This document shows, piece by piece, positions 48,855-57,889 of a DNA stretch of 64,000 nucleotides (positions are counted from its first letter, which is position 1; each line of letters starts with the position of its first letter). A program made the translations under genes and the position numbers. The notes below the pieces were generated by a model. That model was not told the origin of the DNA and ran no database searches. It saw only the letters and a list, made by a program, of their open reading frames with translations. The DNA is from UBA1494_A sp963973975 (GTDB taxonomy: Bacteria > Bacteroidota > Bacteroidia > Flavobacteriales_E > Vicingaceae): positions 1 to 64,000 of the forward strand of contig CAXBCF010000001.1 in NCBI GenBank assembly GCA_963973975.1, given 5' to 3'.

Positions 48855-49061
48855 ATGAAAATTGCACCTCTATTAAAAACACTTGGAATTGCACTGATGT
48901 TATATGCCCTTATTAGCGGCTTTCATTTTATTTACAACGCCAATGAATCTGGCTCCACTTTTACAAGCAGCTACACTTTAAAATTTAGCAGTATTGTCAT
49001 AGGCTTTATCTTGTATTTTATAGGAAATAGACTAGAAAAAAAAGAATCAGAGGAAAAGTAA
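48855..49061 (+). CDS. Small two-helix membrane protein
   Basis: The 68-residue product has two hydrophobic helices (LLKTLGIALMLYALISGFHFIY and FSSIVIGFILYFIGNRL) with a short polar loop and a charged tail. I do not recognise a family. It lies between the atp operon and hemL on the same strand. The composition and a clear ATG start support a real gene, but its small size leaves doubt. Confidence 0.5.
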   Translation: MKIAPLLKTLGIALMLYALISGFHFIYNANESGSTFTSSYTLKFSSIVIGFILYFIGNRLEKKESEEK

Positions 49062-49102
49062 ATTCTCTCCTATTTTACCGAAGAAAAAGTAGCTTTACTG
49101 CC

Positions 49103-49110
49103 TACTTTTG
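49103..49110 (+). promoter_or_regulatory. Putative -7 box of hemL-hemE
   Basis: TACTTTTG matches TAnnTTTG and lies 18 nt before the hemL ATG, which would give a short leader. No good upstream TTTG is seen. The position supports the start at 49129 over an in-frame start 21 nt earlier. Confidence 0.35.
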
Positions 49111-49128
49111 CAAAGCAAAAATTTAGAT

Positions 49129-50412
49129 ATGAAGTTAGAAAAATCGATTCAGCTTTTCGAAAGAGCAAGTAAATCACTTGTAGGAGGTGTAAATAGTCCT
49201 GTAAGAGCTTTCAATTCCGTTGGAGGAAATCCATTGTTTATTGAAAGTGGCAAAGGTATTTACATCACAGATGTAGATGGCAATGAATACATTGACTTGG
49301 TTGGCTCTTATGGGCCAATGATTTTAGGACATGCGCACCCTGTGGTTAACAATGCTGTTAAAAAAGCCATTGATAAAAGTTACACTTACGGAGCGACTAC
49401 TGAAACCGAAGTTGAAATGGCTGAAATCGTAAAAGAGGCTTTTCCTCAAATCGATAAAGTGCGTTTTGTGAGTTCTGGAACTGAAGCTGTAATTAGCGCC
49501 ATTCGACTAGCAAGAGCTGCAACAGGAAAAAATAAGATTGTAAAATTCGCGGGCTGCTATCACGGTCACTCTGATTCACTTTTAGTTGCTGCAGGCTCAG
49601 GCTTAATGACCTTGGGAATTCCTTCAAGCAAAGGCGTACCTGCAACTACCGTGAAAGATACCTTGGTTGCAAAATTCAACGACATAGAAAGTGTAAAAAC
49701 ACTGATTGAACTCCATAAAAATGAAATTGCAGGAATTTTCATAGAACCCGTTGCCGGGAACATGGGAGTAGTTGTTCCTGAGCAAGCTTTCATGAAAGAG
49801 CTTCGAAAAATTACTGAAGAAAACGGAATTTTATTGGTTATCGACGAGGTAATGACCGGTTTCAGAAAAAAATTCGGTGGTGCCCAAGATTATTTTAGTA
49901 TTGAAGCCGACATTACTTGTATGGGAAAAATTATTGGCGGTGGCATGCCAGTGGGTGCTTATGGCGCCAAAGCTAAAATAATGGATTTAGTAGCTCCTTT
50001 GGGCGACATGTATCAAGCTGGAACACTTTCGGGAAGTCCGATTGCAATGGCTTGTGGATTAGCAACCCTGCGAGAATTGAAAAAGCAAGACTACCAACGC
50101 GCCAATGAATTGGGAGAAAAAGTAAAATTGGCTTTAGAAAATGCTGCTAAGGAAAACAATATTCCCATTGAAGTAAACCAGTTTGGCTTAATGGTAAATC
50201 CATTTTTTACCAATCAAAAAGTGACAGATTTTGAAAGTGCCCAAACGTGCGACACGAAACTATTTGCCAAATTCTTTTGGGCAATGGCCAATCAGGGTTT
50301 GTACATCCCTCCTTCTCAATTCGAAGCATGGTTTTTACCCATCATTTTAAGCGATGAAGAACTTCAACTGATTGAAAATAGAATTCACAAGGCTTTTAAA
50401 TTAATTGCATAA
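49129..50412 (+). CDS. hemL: Glutamate-1-semialdehyde 2,1-aminomutase
   Basis: HemL makes 5-aminolevulinate from glutamate-1-semialdehyde in the C5 haem pathway, using pyridoxal phosphate. The 427-residue protein has the family N-terminus SLVGGVNSPVRAFNSVGG, the glycine-rich VSSGTEAVISAIRLARAATG, CYHGHSDSLL, and the PLP lysine in TCMGKIIGGGMPVGAYG near residue 265. FIEPVAGNMGVV and GTLSGSPIAMACGLATL are also typical. It lies 10 bp before hemE. hemA is expected elsewhere. Confidence 0.96.
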   Translation: MKLEKSIQLFERASKSLVGGVNSPVRAFNSVGGNPLFIESGKGIYITDVDGNEYIDLVGSYGPMILGHAHPVVNNAVKKAIDKSYTYGATTETEVEMAEIVKEAFPQIDKVRFVSSGTEAVISAIRLARAATGKNKIVKFAGCYHGHSDSLLVAAGSGLMTLGIPSSKGVPATTVKDTLVAKFNDIESVKTLIELHKNEIAGIFIEPVAGNMGVVVPEQAFMKELRKITEENGILLVIDEVMTGFRKKFGGAQDYFSIEADITCMGKIIGGGMPVGAYGAKAKIMDLVAPLGDMYQAGTLSGSPIAMACGLATLRELKKQDYQRANELGEKVKLALENAAKENNIPIEVNQFGLMVNPFFTNQKVTDFESAQTCDTKLFAKFFWAMANQGLYIPPSQFEAWFLPIILSDEELQLIENRIHKAFKLIA

Positions 50413-50422
50413 AAAATATAAC

Positions 50423-51451
50423 ATGTCTAGTCCCTTCAACGATCGATTTTTAAAAGCTTGTAGAAAAGAAGCAACTGACCGACCACCGGTTTGGTTTATG
50501 CGACAAGCAGGCAGGTACCAAGAGCAATACCGCGCCATTCGAAAGAAGCATTCTCTTGTTGATATTTGCAAAATTCCTGAGGTTTGTGCCGAAGTAACCC
50601 TACTGCCAATTCAGCAATTTGGCTTTGATGCTGCCATCGTTTTTTCTGACATCATGATTCCGTTGGAACCAATGGGAATCGATTTTGAGTATAAATCAGG
50701 GGTTGGACCCATCATTCACAACCCAATCCGCTCAAAAAGAGATGTTGAAAAACTGAAAGACCTAGATTTTGGAAAAGATTTATTGTATACAGGCAAATCG
50801 CTGAACATGCTAAAACAAGAATTAAATGTTCCTTGTCTGGGTTTTGTGGGTGCCCCTTTTACACTTGCAAGCTATATGCTTGAAGGCGGTCCTTCCAAAA
50901 ATTACATTCAGCTTAAAAGTTTCATGTATCGAGAAACGGCTGCTTGGAACATGCTGCTAGATCGTTTGGCAACCAACATGACTGAATACTTACTTTTCCA
51001 AGTGGAGAGCGGTGCCATGGCAGTTCAAATTTTCGACAGTTGGGTTGGAATCTTGAGCAAAGAGGATTACAACACCTTCGTGTTTCCACACATGAAAAAG
51101 ATGGTTGAAACTATTAAAAGTAGAACCGATGCTCCTTTAATTTTATTTGGCACCAACTCCGAACACCTTTTACAGGAAATGAAAGCTACAGGTGCCGATG
51201 TAATTGGAATTGATTGGAAAACCGACTTAGTAAAAGCTTGGGAAAGCATGAATTTTGAAGTAGCAGTGCAAGGAAATTTAGACCCAACATTGCTTTTTGC
51301 AGAATGGGACTTAATTGAAACAAGGGCCAAAACCTTATTAAAATCCATTCCGAATAAATCAGGCTATATTTTTAATTTAGGGCATGGAATACTTCCTAAA
51401 ACTCCAGAAGAAAACGTTCGAAATTTGGTAAATTTAGTTCAAGGAAGCTAA
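50423..51451 (+). CDS. hemE: Uroporphyrinogen decarboxylase
   Basis: HemE removes the four acetate carboxyls of uroporphyrinogen III to give coproporphyrinogen III. The 342-residue protein has the N-terminal signature RPPVWFMRQAGRYQEQYR with the substrate-binding arginines, the AIVFSDIMIPLEPMGID segment with the essential aspartate, GFVGAPFTLASYMLEGG and the C-terminal NLGHGILPKTPEENV. I use the ATG giving MSSPFNDRF; an upstream ATG overlaps hemL. It forms an operon with hemL and acts downstream of HemD (6.8 kb). Confidence 0.97.
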   Translation: MSSPFNDRFLKACRKEATDRPPVWFMRQAGRYQEQYRAIRKKHSLVDICKIPEVCAEVTLLPIQQFGFDAAIVFSDIMIPLEPMGIDFEYKSGVGPIIHNPIRSKRDVEKLKDLDFGKDLLYTGKSLNMLKQELNVPCLGFVGAPFTLASYMLEGGPSKNYIQLKSFMYRETAAWNMLLDRLATNMTEYLLFQVESGAMAVQIFDSWVGILSKEDYNTFVFPHMKKMVETIKSRTDAPLILFGTNSEHLLQEMKATGADVIGIDWKTDLVKAWESMNFEVAVQGNLDPTLLFAEWDLIETRAKTLLKSIPNKSGYIFNLGHGILPKTPEENVRNLVNLVQGS

Positions 51452-51629
51452 AGTTTGTTATAGAACCGTACTGAAAAATATTCTTTTTGGTATAATCCTG
51501 ATATACCTCCCTGCCGAACAGGAGAGAATTTAAGTAGTATTTATAAGACAACCTATCCCGAACTTGCTTCGAGAAAAAAAAGCATAATCGGTATAAGTCC
51601 ATTGCAATTTTAAAAAACTCCTAAAATCA

Positions 51630-51659
51630 CAAAGGGGAAATCTTGCGATTTCCCCTTTG
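51630..51659 (+). terminator. Strong hairpin between hemE and marR
   Basis: CAAAGGGGAAATC and GATTTCCCCTTTG form a perfect 13-bp stem with a TTGC loop. There is no long T-tract directly after it (GCTTCAATT), but the stem strength and position suggest it ends the hemLE transcript. Confidence 0.65.
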
Positions 51660-51726
51660 CTTCAATTACTAACCAATTAACAAGTCTACTACCTCTTGTT
51701 GCGGACAAAGGTAATAATAAATTTAT

Positions 51727-51780
51727 GTTATGCAAGCATAGCATTAATAATTTTTAATATATTTGTTATGCATGAATAAT
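51727..51780 (+). promoter_or_regulatory. Candidate marR promoter with two GTTATGCA operators
   Basis: TATATTTG (51758-51765) matches TAnnTTTG. GTTATGCA occurs twice (51727-51734 and 51765-51772), each inside a short palindrome (ATGCAAGCAT and ATGCAT), flanking the -7 box. Such sites suit autorepression by the MarR-type product of the next gene. The functional reading is inference. Confidence 0.4.
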
Positions 51781-51784
51781 AAAT

Positions 51785-52219
51785 ATGACATCCGTACCTA
51801 CAATTGACTTCTTTATAAAATCCACATGGAGAAACATCGTTGGCTACTACAATCAAGTAGCTGCTAATTACGATCTTACACAAGCAAGTGGTTTTGTTCT
51901 TCTACAAATTGATGAAATGCATGGAACTGCAGCAACGAAAATTGGTCCTTTAATGGGCATTAAAAATACCAGTTTGAGCAGAATGCTCAAGAAAATGGAG
52001 AAAGACGACCTGATTTTTCGAAAGAAAGACGAAACAGACGGCAGACTCGTAAAGGTATTTCTCACCAATAAAGGAATAGAAAAGAAGAAACAAACGAAAA
52101 AGGTGGTCAAAAACTTTAATGAGTCGATTGTTTCGAATCTAAGTCAAAAAGACATTGATTGTTTCCATAAAGTAATGGATGCCATTAACGCACAAATTGA
52201 GATATCAAAAACCAAATAA
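51785..52219 (+). CDS. MarR-family transcriptional regulator
   Basis: The 144-residue protein has the MarR winged helix: ASGFVLLQIDEMHGTAATKIGPLMGIKNTSLSRMLKKMEKDDLIFRKKDETDGRLVKVFLTNKG, with the wing DETDGRLVKV, flanked by dimerisation helices. MarR proteins usually repress nearby operons until a small ligand binds. It lies 7 bp before fadN, so it is the first gene of the marR-fadN-fadA-fadE operon and probably controls beta-oxidation, perhaps sensing an acyl-CoA or fatty acid. Candidate operators lie just upstream. Confidence 0.9.
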   Translation: MTSVPTIDFFIKSTWRNIVGYYNQVAANYDLTQASGFVLLQIDEMHGTAATKIGPLMGIKNTSLSRMLKKMEKDDLIFRKKDETDGRLVKVFLTNKGIEKKKQTKKVVKNFNESIVSNLSQKDIDCFHKVMDAINAQIEISKTK

Positions 52220-52226
52220 TATAAAC

Positions 52227-54635
52227 ATGGGCACAAGACGAATTAAAAAAGTAGCAGTAGTTGGATCAGGTGTGATGGGCTCAAGAATTGCTTGCCACTT
52301 TGCCAACATCGGCGTAGAAGTAATACTTTTAGACATTGTTCCAAGAGAGCTCAATGCTTTTGAATCAAAGAAAGGACTCACACTTGAAAATCCTGCGGTA
52401 AGAAACCGAATTGTAAACGAATCTTTGATGGAAGCGGTAAAATCAAAGCCATCGCCACTTTACAGTCAAAAATTTGCCAAAGCTATTTCTACAGGAAATT
52501 TGGAAGATGATTTAGCTAAAATCAAAGACTGCGATTGGGTAATTGAAGTAGTTATTGAACGATTAGACATCAAAAAGCAAGTGTTTGCCAACATTGAAAA
52601 ACACCGCAAACCAGGGAGCATTATTTCTTCCAATACTTCAGGTATTCCAATAGAATTAATGCTTGAAGAATGCTCAGCTGATTTTCAAGAAAACTTTTTA
52701 GGAACACATTTCTTTAATCCACCGAGGTACTTGGAACTTCTCGAAATTATTCCAAGCAGCAAAACCAATCCAGAATTGGTGAATTTTCTACTCGATTATG
52801 GAAGAAAGTTTTTGGGTAAGAAAACGGTGTTATGCAAAGACACTCCTGCTTTTATTGCAAATCGCATTGGTGTTTATTCTATCATGTCGCTGTTTCATAC
52901 AGTGAAAGAAATGGGCTTAACAGTAGAAGAAGTTGATAGTTTAACGGGACCTGTTTTGGGAAGACCAAAATCTGCCACTTTTAGAACCTGTGATGTTGTT
53001 GGTTTAGACACTTTGGTGAGAGTTGCCAATGGGGTAAAAGAAAATTGTCCGAAAGACGAGCAGAATGAAATGTTCACTATCCCCGATTTCGTTCAAAAAA
53101 TGGTGGATGCCAACTTACTTGGATCAAAAACCGGCAAGGGTTTCTATAAAAAAGAAAGAAATAAAGATGGAAGCAGTTCCATTTTAGCATTAGACCTCGA
53201 TTCATTAGAGTACCGTGAATCTAAAAAAGTGCGTTTTGACTCCATAGGAAAAGCGAGAGAAATAGAAAATCTCAGAGAACGAACTAAATTTTTAGTCAAT
53301 TCAAAAGACAAAGCAGGTGAATTTTACCGCAAAACTTTTTACAGTTTGTTCAGCTACATCAGTTTTAGAATTCCTGAAATTTCAGATGAATTATACCGAA
53401 TAGATGATGGACTAAAAGCTGGCTTCGGTTGGCAGTTAGCCCCTTTTGAAACTTGGGACAGCCTTGGATTAAAAGAGACATTAAAAGCAATGAAAGCCGG
53501 TGGCTATCAAGTTGCTCCTTGGGTAGATGAGTTAGTAGAAAAAGGCTTCGACAGCTTTTATAAGGTTGAAGAAGGACAGAAAAAATTCTACGATGTTAGT
53601 TCAAAATCCTATCAATTAATTCCGGGAACTGAAAACTTGGTTGTGCTTGACAACCTCAGAGAAAGCAATGTTGTTTGGCAAAATAAAGGTGCAACCATCA
53701 TTGATTTGGGAGATGGCATTTTGAACTTGGAGTTTCACACTAAGATGAATACCATTGGATCTGAAATCATTCAAGGAATTAACAAAGCCATTGATTTGGC
53801 AGAAAATGAATACAAAGGATTGGTAATTTACAACACTGGTCAGAATTTTTCTGCGGGAGCCAATGTGGGCATGATTTACATGATGGCTTTAGAGCAAGAT
53901 TTTGATGAATTAGCCATGGCAATCAATCAATTTCAAAAAACCATGATGCGTGTTCGCTATTCTTCAATTCCCGTTGTGGTGGCCACCCATCAAATGGCAT
54001 TGGGAGGCGGATGTGAGTTATCCATGCACGCAGACAAAGTGGTAGCACATGCAGAAACCTATATGGGCTTAGTAGAATTTGGTGTTGGCGTAATTCCTGG
54101 AGGTGGCGGAAGCAAGGAATTTGCTTTGAGACTTTCTGATGAACTAAAAGAAGGAGACATTCGAACCAATGCATTCCGAGAAAAATTTCTCACCATCGGT
54201 CAGGCAAAAGTTGCAACTTCTGCACATGAAGCATTTGAACTAGGCTACTTGCTGCATTCAAAAGATGAAATAATTATCAGTAGAGAACTACAATTGACTA
54301 GGGCTAAACAAGCTGCACTTCAACTAGCAGAAAGTGGTTACACTCAACCAATTAAAAGAAAAGACATTAAGGTTTTAGGAAATGAAGCCTTGGGACTTGT
54401 TTATGTTGGAGCAAATTCCATGCGCTCAGGAAATTACATTTCCGATCACGATCAATTAATTTCCGAAGAATTGGGATATGTTTTGGCAGGAGGAGATCTT
54501 TCGGAGATTTCTGAAGTTTCGGAAGATTATTTATTGGAATTGGAACGCAAAGCATTTGTGAAGTTGTGCAGCACTAAAAAAACGCTAGAACGACTTCAAA
54601 GCATGGTTACTAAAGGCAAAATTTTAAGAAATTAA
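52227..54635 (+). CDS. fadN: 3-hydroxyacyl-CoA dehydrogenase/enoyl-CoA hydratase fusion
   Basis: This bifunctional enzyme performs the hydration and second oxidation steps of fatty-acid beta-oxidation. The 802-residue protein has the dehydrogenase first: NAD loop VAVVGSGVMGSRIA near residue 13, catalytic histidine in LGTHFFNPPRY near 159 and TPAFIANRIG. The crotonase domain is at the C-terminus: oxyanion hole FSAGANVG near 541, and glutamates in GGGCEL (about 594) and VEFGVGVIPGGGG (about 616). This order is the reverse of E. coli FadB/FadJ and the same as Bacillus FadN. The open frame extends upstream into marR, but the ATG seven bases after marR is the natural start. Confidence 0.93.
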   Translation: MGTRRIKKVAVVGSGVMGSRIACHFANIGVEVILLDIVPRELNAFESKKGLTLENPAVRNRIVNESLMEAVKSKPSPLYSQKFAKAISTGNLEDDLAKIKDCDWVIEVVIERLDIKKQVFANIEKHRKPGSIISSNTSGIPIELMLEECSADFQENFLGTHFFNPPRYLELLEIIPSSKTNPELVNFLLDYGRKFLGKKTVLCKDTPAFIANRIGVYSIMSLFHTVKEMGLTVEEVDSLTGPVLGRPKSATFRTCDVVGLDTLVRVANGVKENCPKDEQNEMFTIPDFVQKMVDANLLGSKTGKGFYKKERNKDGSSSILALDLDSLEYRESKKVRFDSIGKAREIENLRERTKFLVNSKDKAGEFYRKTFYSLFSYISFRIPEISDELYRIDDGLKAGFGWQLAPFETWDSLGLKETLKAMKAGGYQVAPWVDELVEKGFDSFYKVEEGQKKFYDVSSKSYQLIPGTENLVVLDNLRESNVVWQNKGATIIDLGDGILNLEFHTKMNTIGSEIIQGINKAIDLAENEYKGLVIYNTGQNFSAGANVGMIYMMALEQDFDELAMAINQFQKTMMRVRYSSIPVVVATHQMALGGGCELSMHADKVVAHAETYMGLVEFGVGVIPGGGGSKEFALRLSDELKEGDIRTNAFREKFLTIGQAKVATSAHEAFELGYLLHSKDEIIISRELQLTRAKQAALQLAESGYTQPIKRKDIKVLGNEALGLVYVGANSMRSGNYISDHDQLISEELGYVLAGGDLSEISEVSEDYLLELERKAFVKLCSTKKTLERLQSMVTKGKILRN

Positions 54636-54652
54636 TTAAAGAATAAATTATT

Positions 54653-55828
54653 ATGGATACATATATAGTTGCAGGTTATCGTTCAGCAGTGGGAAAAGCA
54701 CCAAAAGGGAGTTTGAGATTTTCTCGACCAGATGATATTGCATCAGCGGTTATTCAACACCTTATGCAAGCAGTTCCCTCAATTTCAGTGAATGAAATTG
54801 ATGATTTAATAGTAGGAAATGCCACTCCTGAAGCGGAACAAGGTTTAAATATCGGCAGGTTACTTTCTTTAATTGGCTTAAAAAGCATTGATGTACCAGG
54901 AATGACAGTCAATCGTTATTGTTCTTCAGGACTTGAAACCATTGCCATTGCCGATTCCAAAATTAAAAATGGAATGAATCAATGCATTATTGCCGGAGGA
55001 GTTGAATTTATGTCGCCAATTGCTATGGGTGGCTGGAGAATTGTTCCCAATGCAAGAGTTGCAAAAGAAAACCCTACCTATTATTGGGGCATGGGCTTAA
55101 CTGCAGAAGCGGTTGCCAAAAAATACAAAGTTAGTCGGGAAGACCAAGATGAATTTGCTTACAATTCTCATTTAAAAGCACTCAAAGCAAATGAAAATGG
55201 CACTTTCAAGAACGACATTGTTCCGCTAGAAATTGAAGAAACCTATTTAGATGCAGCCGGTAAAAAGAAAACAAGAAAATCGATTTTTGAAGTGGATGAA
55301 GGACCAAGAAAAGAAACTTCTTTGGAAGCACTTGCTAAATTGAGACCAGTATTTGCACAAGACGGTTCAGTGACAGCAGGAAACTCTTCTCAAACTTCCG
55401 ATGGAGCTGCATTTGTGATGATTGCATCCGAAGAAGTAGTAAAGCGCCACAACTTAAAACCAATAGCACGTTTGGTAAGTTATGCTACCGCAGGGGTTGA
55501 TCCTTCAATCATGGGAATTGGGCCTGTAAAAGCCATTCCCTTAGCTTTAAAGCAAGCAGGAATGCAGCTAAAAGACATAGATTTAATTGAACTTAACGAA
55601 GCCTTTGCTTCACAATCCATTGCAGTTGTAAGAGAATTGGGAATTAATCCCGAAATTTTAAATGTCAATGGTGGTGCAATTGCACTCGGACATCCACTTG
55701 GTTGTACTGGTGCAAAGCTTTCAGTTCAATTGTTCAATGAATTGACAAGAAGAAAGAAAAAATATGGCATGGTGACTATGTGCGTTGGCGCAGGTCAAGG
55801 TGCAGCAGGAATATTCGAAATGTTATAA
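54653..55828 (+). CDS. fadA: Acetyl-CoA C-acyltransferase (thiolase)
   Basis: Thiolase cleaves 3-ketoacyl-CoA to acetyl-CoA and a shortened acyl-CoA. The 391-residue protein has the nucleophilic cysteine in VNRYCSSGLETIA near residue 89, and the C-terminal catalytic histidine and cysteine in GGAIALGHPLGCTGAK and MCVGAGQGAAGI. It lies 17 bp behind fadN and 14 bp before fadE in the same operon, completing the beta-oxidation cycle. It is more like degradative thiolases than biosynthetic acetoacetyl-CoA thiolases by context. Confidence 0.95.
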   Translation: MDTYIVAGYRSAVGKAPKGSLRFSRPDDIASAVIQHLMQAVPSISVNEIDDLIVGNATPEAEQGLNIGRLLSLIGLKSIDVPGMTVNRYCSSGLETIAIADSKIKNGMNQCIIAGGVEFMSPIAMGGWRIVPNARVAKENPTYYWGMGLTAEAVAKKYKVSREDQDEFAYNSHLKALKANENGTFKNDIVPLEIEETYLDAAGKKKTRKSIFEVDEGPRKETSLEALAKLRPVFAQDGSVTAGNSSQTSDGAAFVMIASEEVVKRHNLKPIARLVSYATAGVDPSIMGIGPVKAIPLALKQAGMQLKDIDLIELNEAFASQSIAVVRELGINPEILNVNGGAIALGHPLGCTGAKLSVQLFNELTRRKKKYGMVTMCVGAGQGAAGIFEML

Positions 55829-55842
55829 AAAAATGAAGCCCT

Positions 55843-57624
55843 ATGAGCGCAAAAAAAACAATTAAAGGCGGTGAATTTTTAATCACTGAAACCCTTGCAG
55901 AAAACATTTTCATCCCAGAACAATTTGATGAAGAACAAAACATGATTGCCCAAAGTTGTCAGGACTTTTTGGATCAAGAAGTTTATCCAAAACTCGACGC
56001 CATTGATTCAATGGAAGAGGGTTTAATGAGCGATCTGATTACAAAAGCCGGTGATTTAGGCCTTTGTGGAATTTCAGTTCCCGAAGATTTAGGTGGATTC
56101 GGTAAAAACTTTGTCACTTCTATGCTTACCGCTGAAGTTACGGGTGCTGGCTACTCTTTTGCTGTAGCCCTTTCAGCACACACCGGAATTGGAACGCTGC
56201 CAATCTTGTATTTTGGTACTGCTGAGCAACAAAAAAAATATGTTCCTAAACTGGCAACCGGTGAATGGAAAGGTTGTTACTGTTTGACAGAACCAGGTTC
56301 AGGTTCAGATGCCAATTCAGGAAAATCAAAAGCTGTTTTATCTGAAGATGGGAAAAATTACATCCTCAACGGACAAAAAATGTGGATTACCAATGGTGGA
56401 TTTGCAGACATCTTAACCGTTTTTGCAAAAATTGACGAGGATGAAAACTTAAGTGCTTTCATTTTAGAGAAAGATTATGAAGGAATTACTATGAATCCCG
56501 AAGAAAAAAAGATGGGAATCAAAGGTTCTTCTACCCGACAAATCTTTTTCAATGATGTAAAAGTTCCCAAAGAAAACTTGTTGGGAGAAAGAGGTGAAGG
56601 CTTTAAAATAGCTTTAAACATTTTGAACATTGGTCGTGCAAAATTGGCAGGAGCAGCACTAGGAGCTTCAAAAGCTGCCATAACTCGCTCAATCAATTTT
56701 GCCAATGAACGGGAACAATTTGGAAGAGTAATTTCCAAGTACGGAGCTATCCGCTACAAATTGGCAGAACAAGCCATCAAATCTTTTGCTACTGAATCTG
56801 CTTTGTATCGTTTAAGCCAAAATATTGAGGATACCATTGTTGCACTTAAAAGCGAAGGCATGGGTGAGCAAGAAGCTACCTTAGCAGGTTTAAGAGAATA
56901 TGCTGCAGAATGTGCTATCTTAAAAGTTCATGGTTCAGAAACGCTCGATTACGTAGTTGATGAAGGTGTTCAAATTTATGGAGGCATGGGCTATTCTGCC
57001 GAAGCTGACATGGAGCGCGCCTATCGGGATGCTCGAATCAACCGAATTTTTGAAGGCACCAATGAAATTAACCGCATGTTGACGGTAGATATTTTACTGA
57101 AAAGAGCCATGCAGGGAGAACTTGATTTATTAGGTCCTGCAAAGCAAGTTGCAGATGAATTATTGGAAATTCCAGATTTTGACATGGATGAAGCAAATGA
57201 GTTTTCAAAAGAAAAAGCCATCATCAAAAACTTCAAGAAATCGACCTTGTTAATTGCTGGTGCTGCGGCACAAAAATTAACTACTTCTCTGGCAAAAGAA
57301 CAAGAAGTGTTGATGAACATTGCAGACATTGCCATGGAAACTTACATTAGTGAATCCATGCTTTTAAGGGTTGAGAAAATGAAATCCTTAGGCATAGACA
57401 ATGAGTCTCAATTAAAAATGACTCAAGTTTATATATACGATGCTGCCGACCGCATTAACAAATGGGGAAAAGATGCCATCAATGCATTTATGGAAGAAGG
57501 TGACGAGCAGCGTGCTTTGTTTATGGGAATCAAACGTTTCACAAAACACCATTCTTTAAATAGCAAAGAATTGCGACAAGCAATTGCAACTAAACTAATT
57601 GATGCAAATGAGTATTGTTTTTAG
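55843..57624 (+). CDS. fadE: Acyl-CoA dehydrogenase, long (FadE-type) form
   Basis: This flavin enzyme introduces the first double bond in beta-oxidation. The 593-residue protein has the FAD/substrate motif CLTEPGSGSDANSGKSKA, the KMWITNGGFAD segment and the catalytic glutamate in RIFEGTNEINRM near residue 402. A C-terminal helical extension of about 170 residues makes it longer than the 380-400-residue group, as in very-long-chain dehydrogenases and Bacillus FadE. It is the last gene of the marR-fadNAE operon. It is distinct from the glutaryl-CoA type dehydrogenase at 4.6 kb. Confidence 0.94.
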   Translation: MSAKKTIKGGEFLITETLAENIFIPEQFDEEQNMIAQSCQDFLDQEVYPKLDAIDSMEEGLMSDLITKAGDLGLCGISVPEDLGGFGKNFVTSMLTAEVTGAGYSFAVALSAHTGIGTLPILYFGTAEQQKKYVPKLATGEWKGCYCLTEPGSGSDANSGKSKAVLSEDGKNYILNGQKMWITNGGFADILTVFAKIDEDENLSAFILEKDYEGITMNPEEKKMGIKGSSTRQIFFNDVKVPKENLLGERGEGFKIALNILNIGRAKLAGAALGASKAAITRSINFANEREQFGRVISKYGAIRYKLAEQAIKSFATESALYRLSQNIEDTIVALKSEGMGEQEATLAGLREYAAECAILKVHGSETLDYVVDEGVQIYGGMGYSAEADMERAYRDARINRIFEGTNEINRMLTVDILLKRAMQGELDLLGPAKQVADELLEIPDFDMDEANEFSKEKAIIKNFKKSTLLIAGAAAQKLTTSLAKEQEVLMNIADIAMETYISESMLLRVEKMKSLGIDNESQLKMTQVYIYDAADRINKWGKDAINAFMEEGDEQRALFMGIKRFTKHHSLNSKELRQAIATKLIDANEYCF

Positions 57625-57683
57625 ATTAAAAAACTGTAACTACTCAGTATGATATTACATTCTAAACTCAATATTTAAAATTA

Positions 57684-57826
57684 AAACCACATAGAAACAT
57701 AGTTCAATTATGCCTAATCATCAAGAAAAAAAATCCATAGAAAATGAATTTTAAACATAGGTATTACTATGTAAAGCAAAGCTTTTATGTGATTTTTCTG
57801 TTATTAAGCTATGTAACTATGTGGTT
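57684..57826. repeat. Palindromic intergenic element (AACCACATAG type)
   Basis: The terminal inverted repeats AACCACATAGAAACATAG (57685-57702) and CTATGTAACTATGTGGTT (57809-57826) match at 16 of 18 positions. An inner palindrome ACATAGGTATTACTATGT (57754-57771) lies within. The element of about 142 bp fills the gap between convergent fadE and the T9SS gene. It has no coding capacity. It looks like a MITE or a dispersed palindromic repeat, and may act as a two-way terminator. Confidence 0.6.
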
Positions 57827-57889
57827 AAACACAATGCCGAACAGCTATTAAAATTCTAATTATTAGCACCTTAGTCTTGCTGATTAGTT

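Larger units (their letters stand above)
51452..51784. other. Intergenic region with palindromic remnants, terminator and marR control region
   Basis: No gene is seen. The first 150 bp hold short inverted repeats (GGTATA/TATACC around 51490; CCTG/CAGG; TCCCGAA-CTTGC-TTCGAGA at 51556-51574), which resemble decayed dispersed palindromes. A strong terminator lies at 51630-51659, and the marR promoter and candidate operators fill the last 60 bp. Confidence 0.5.

Noticed and set aside
47847..49128. atpD and atpC expected after atpG
   Set aside because: The region holds only a 68-residue membrane protein and then hemL; the genes are not in this window rather than degraded here.
51396..51602. Minus-strand small gene after hemE
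   Set aside because: It is built from palindromic repeat remnants and overlaps the hemE end; no family resemblance.
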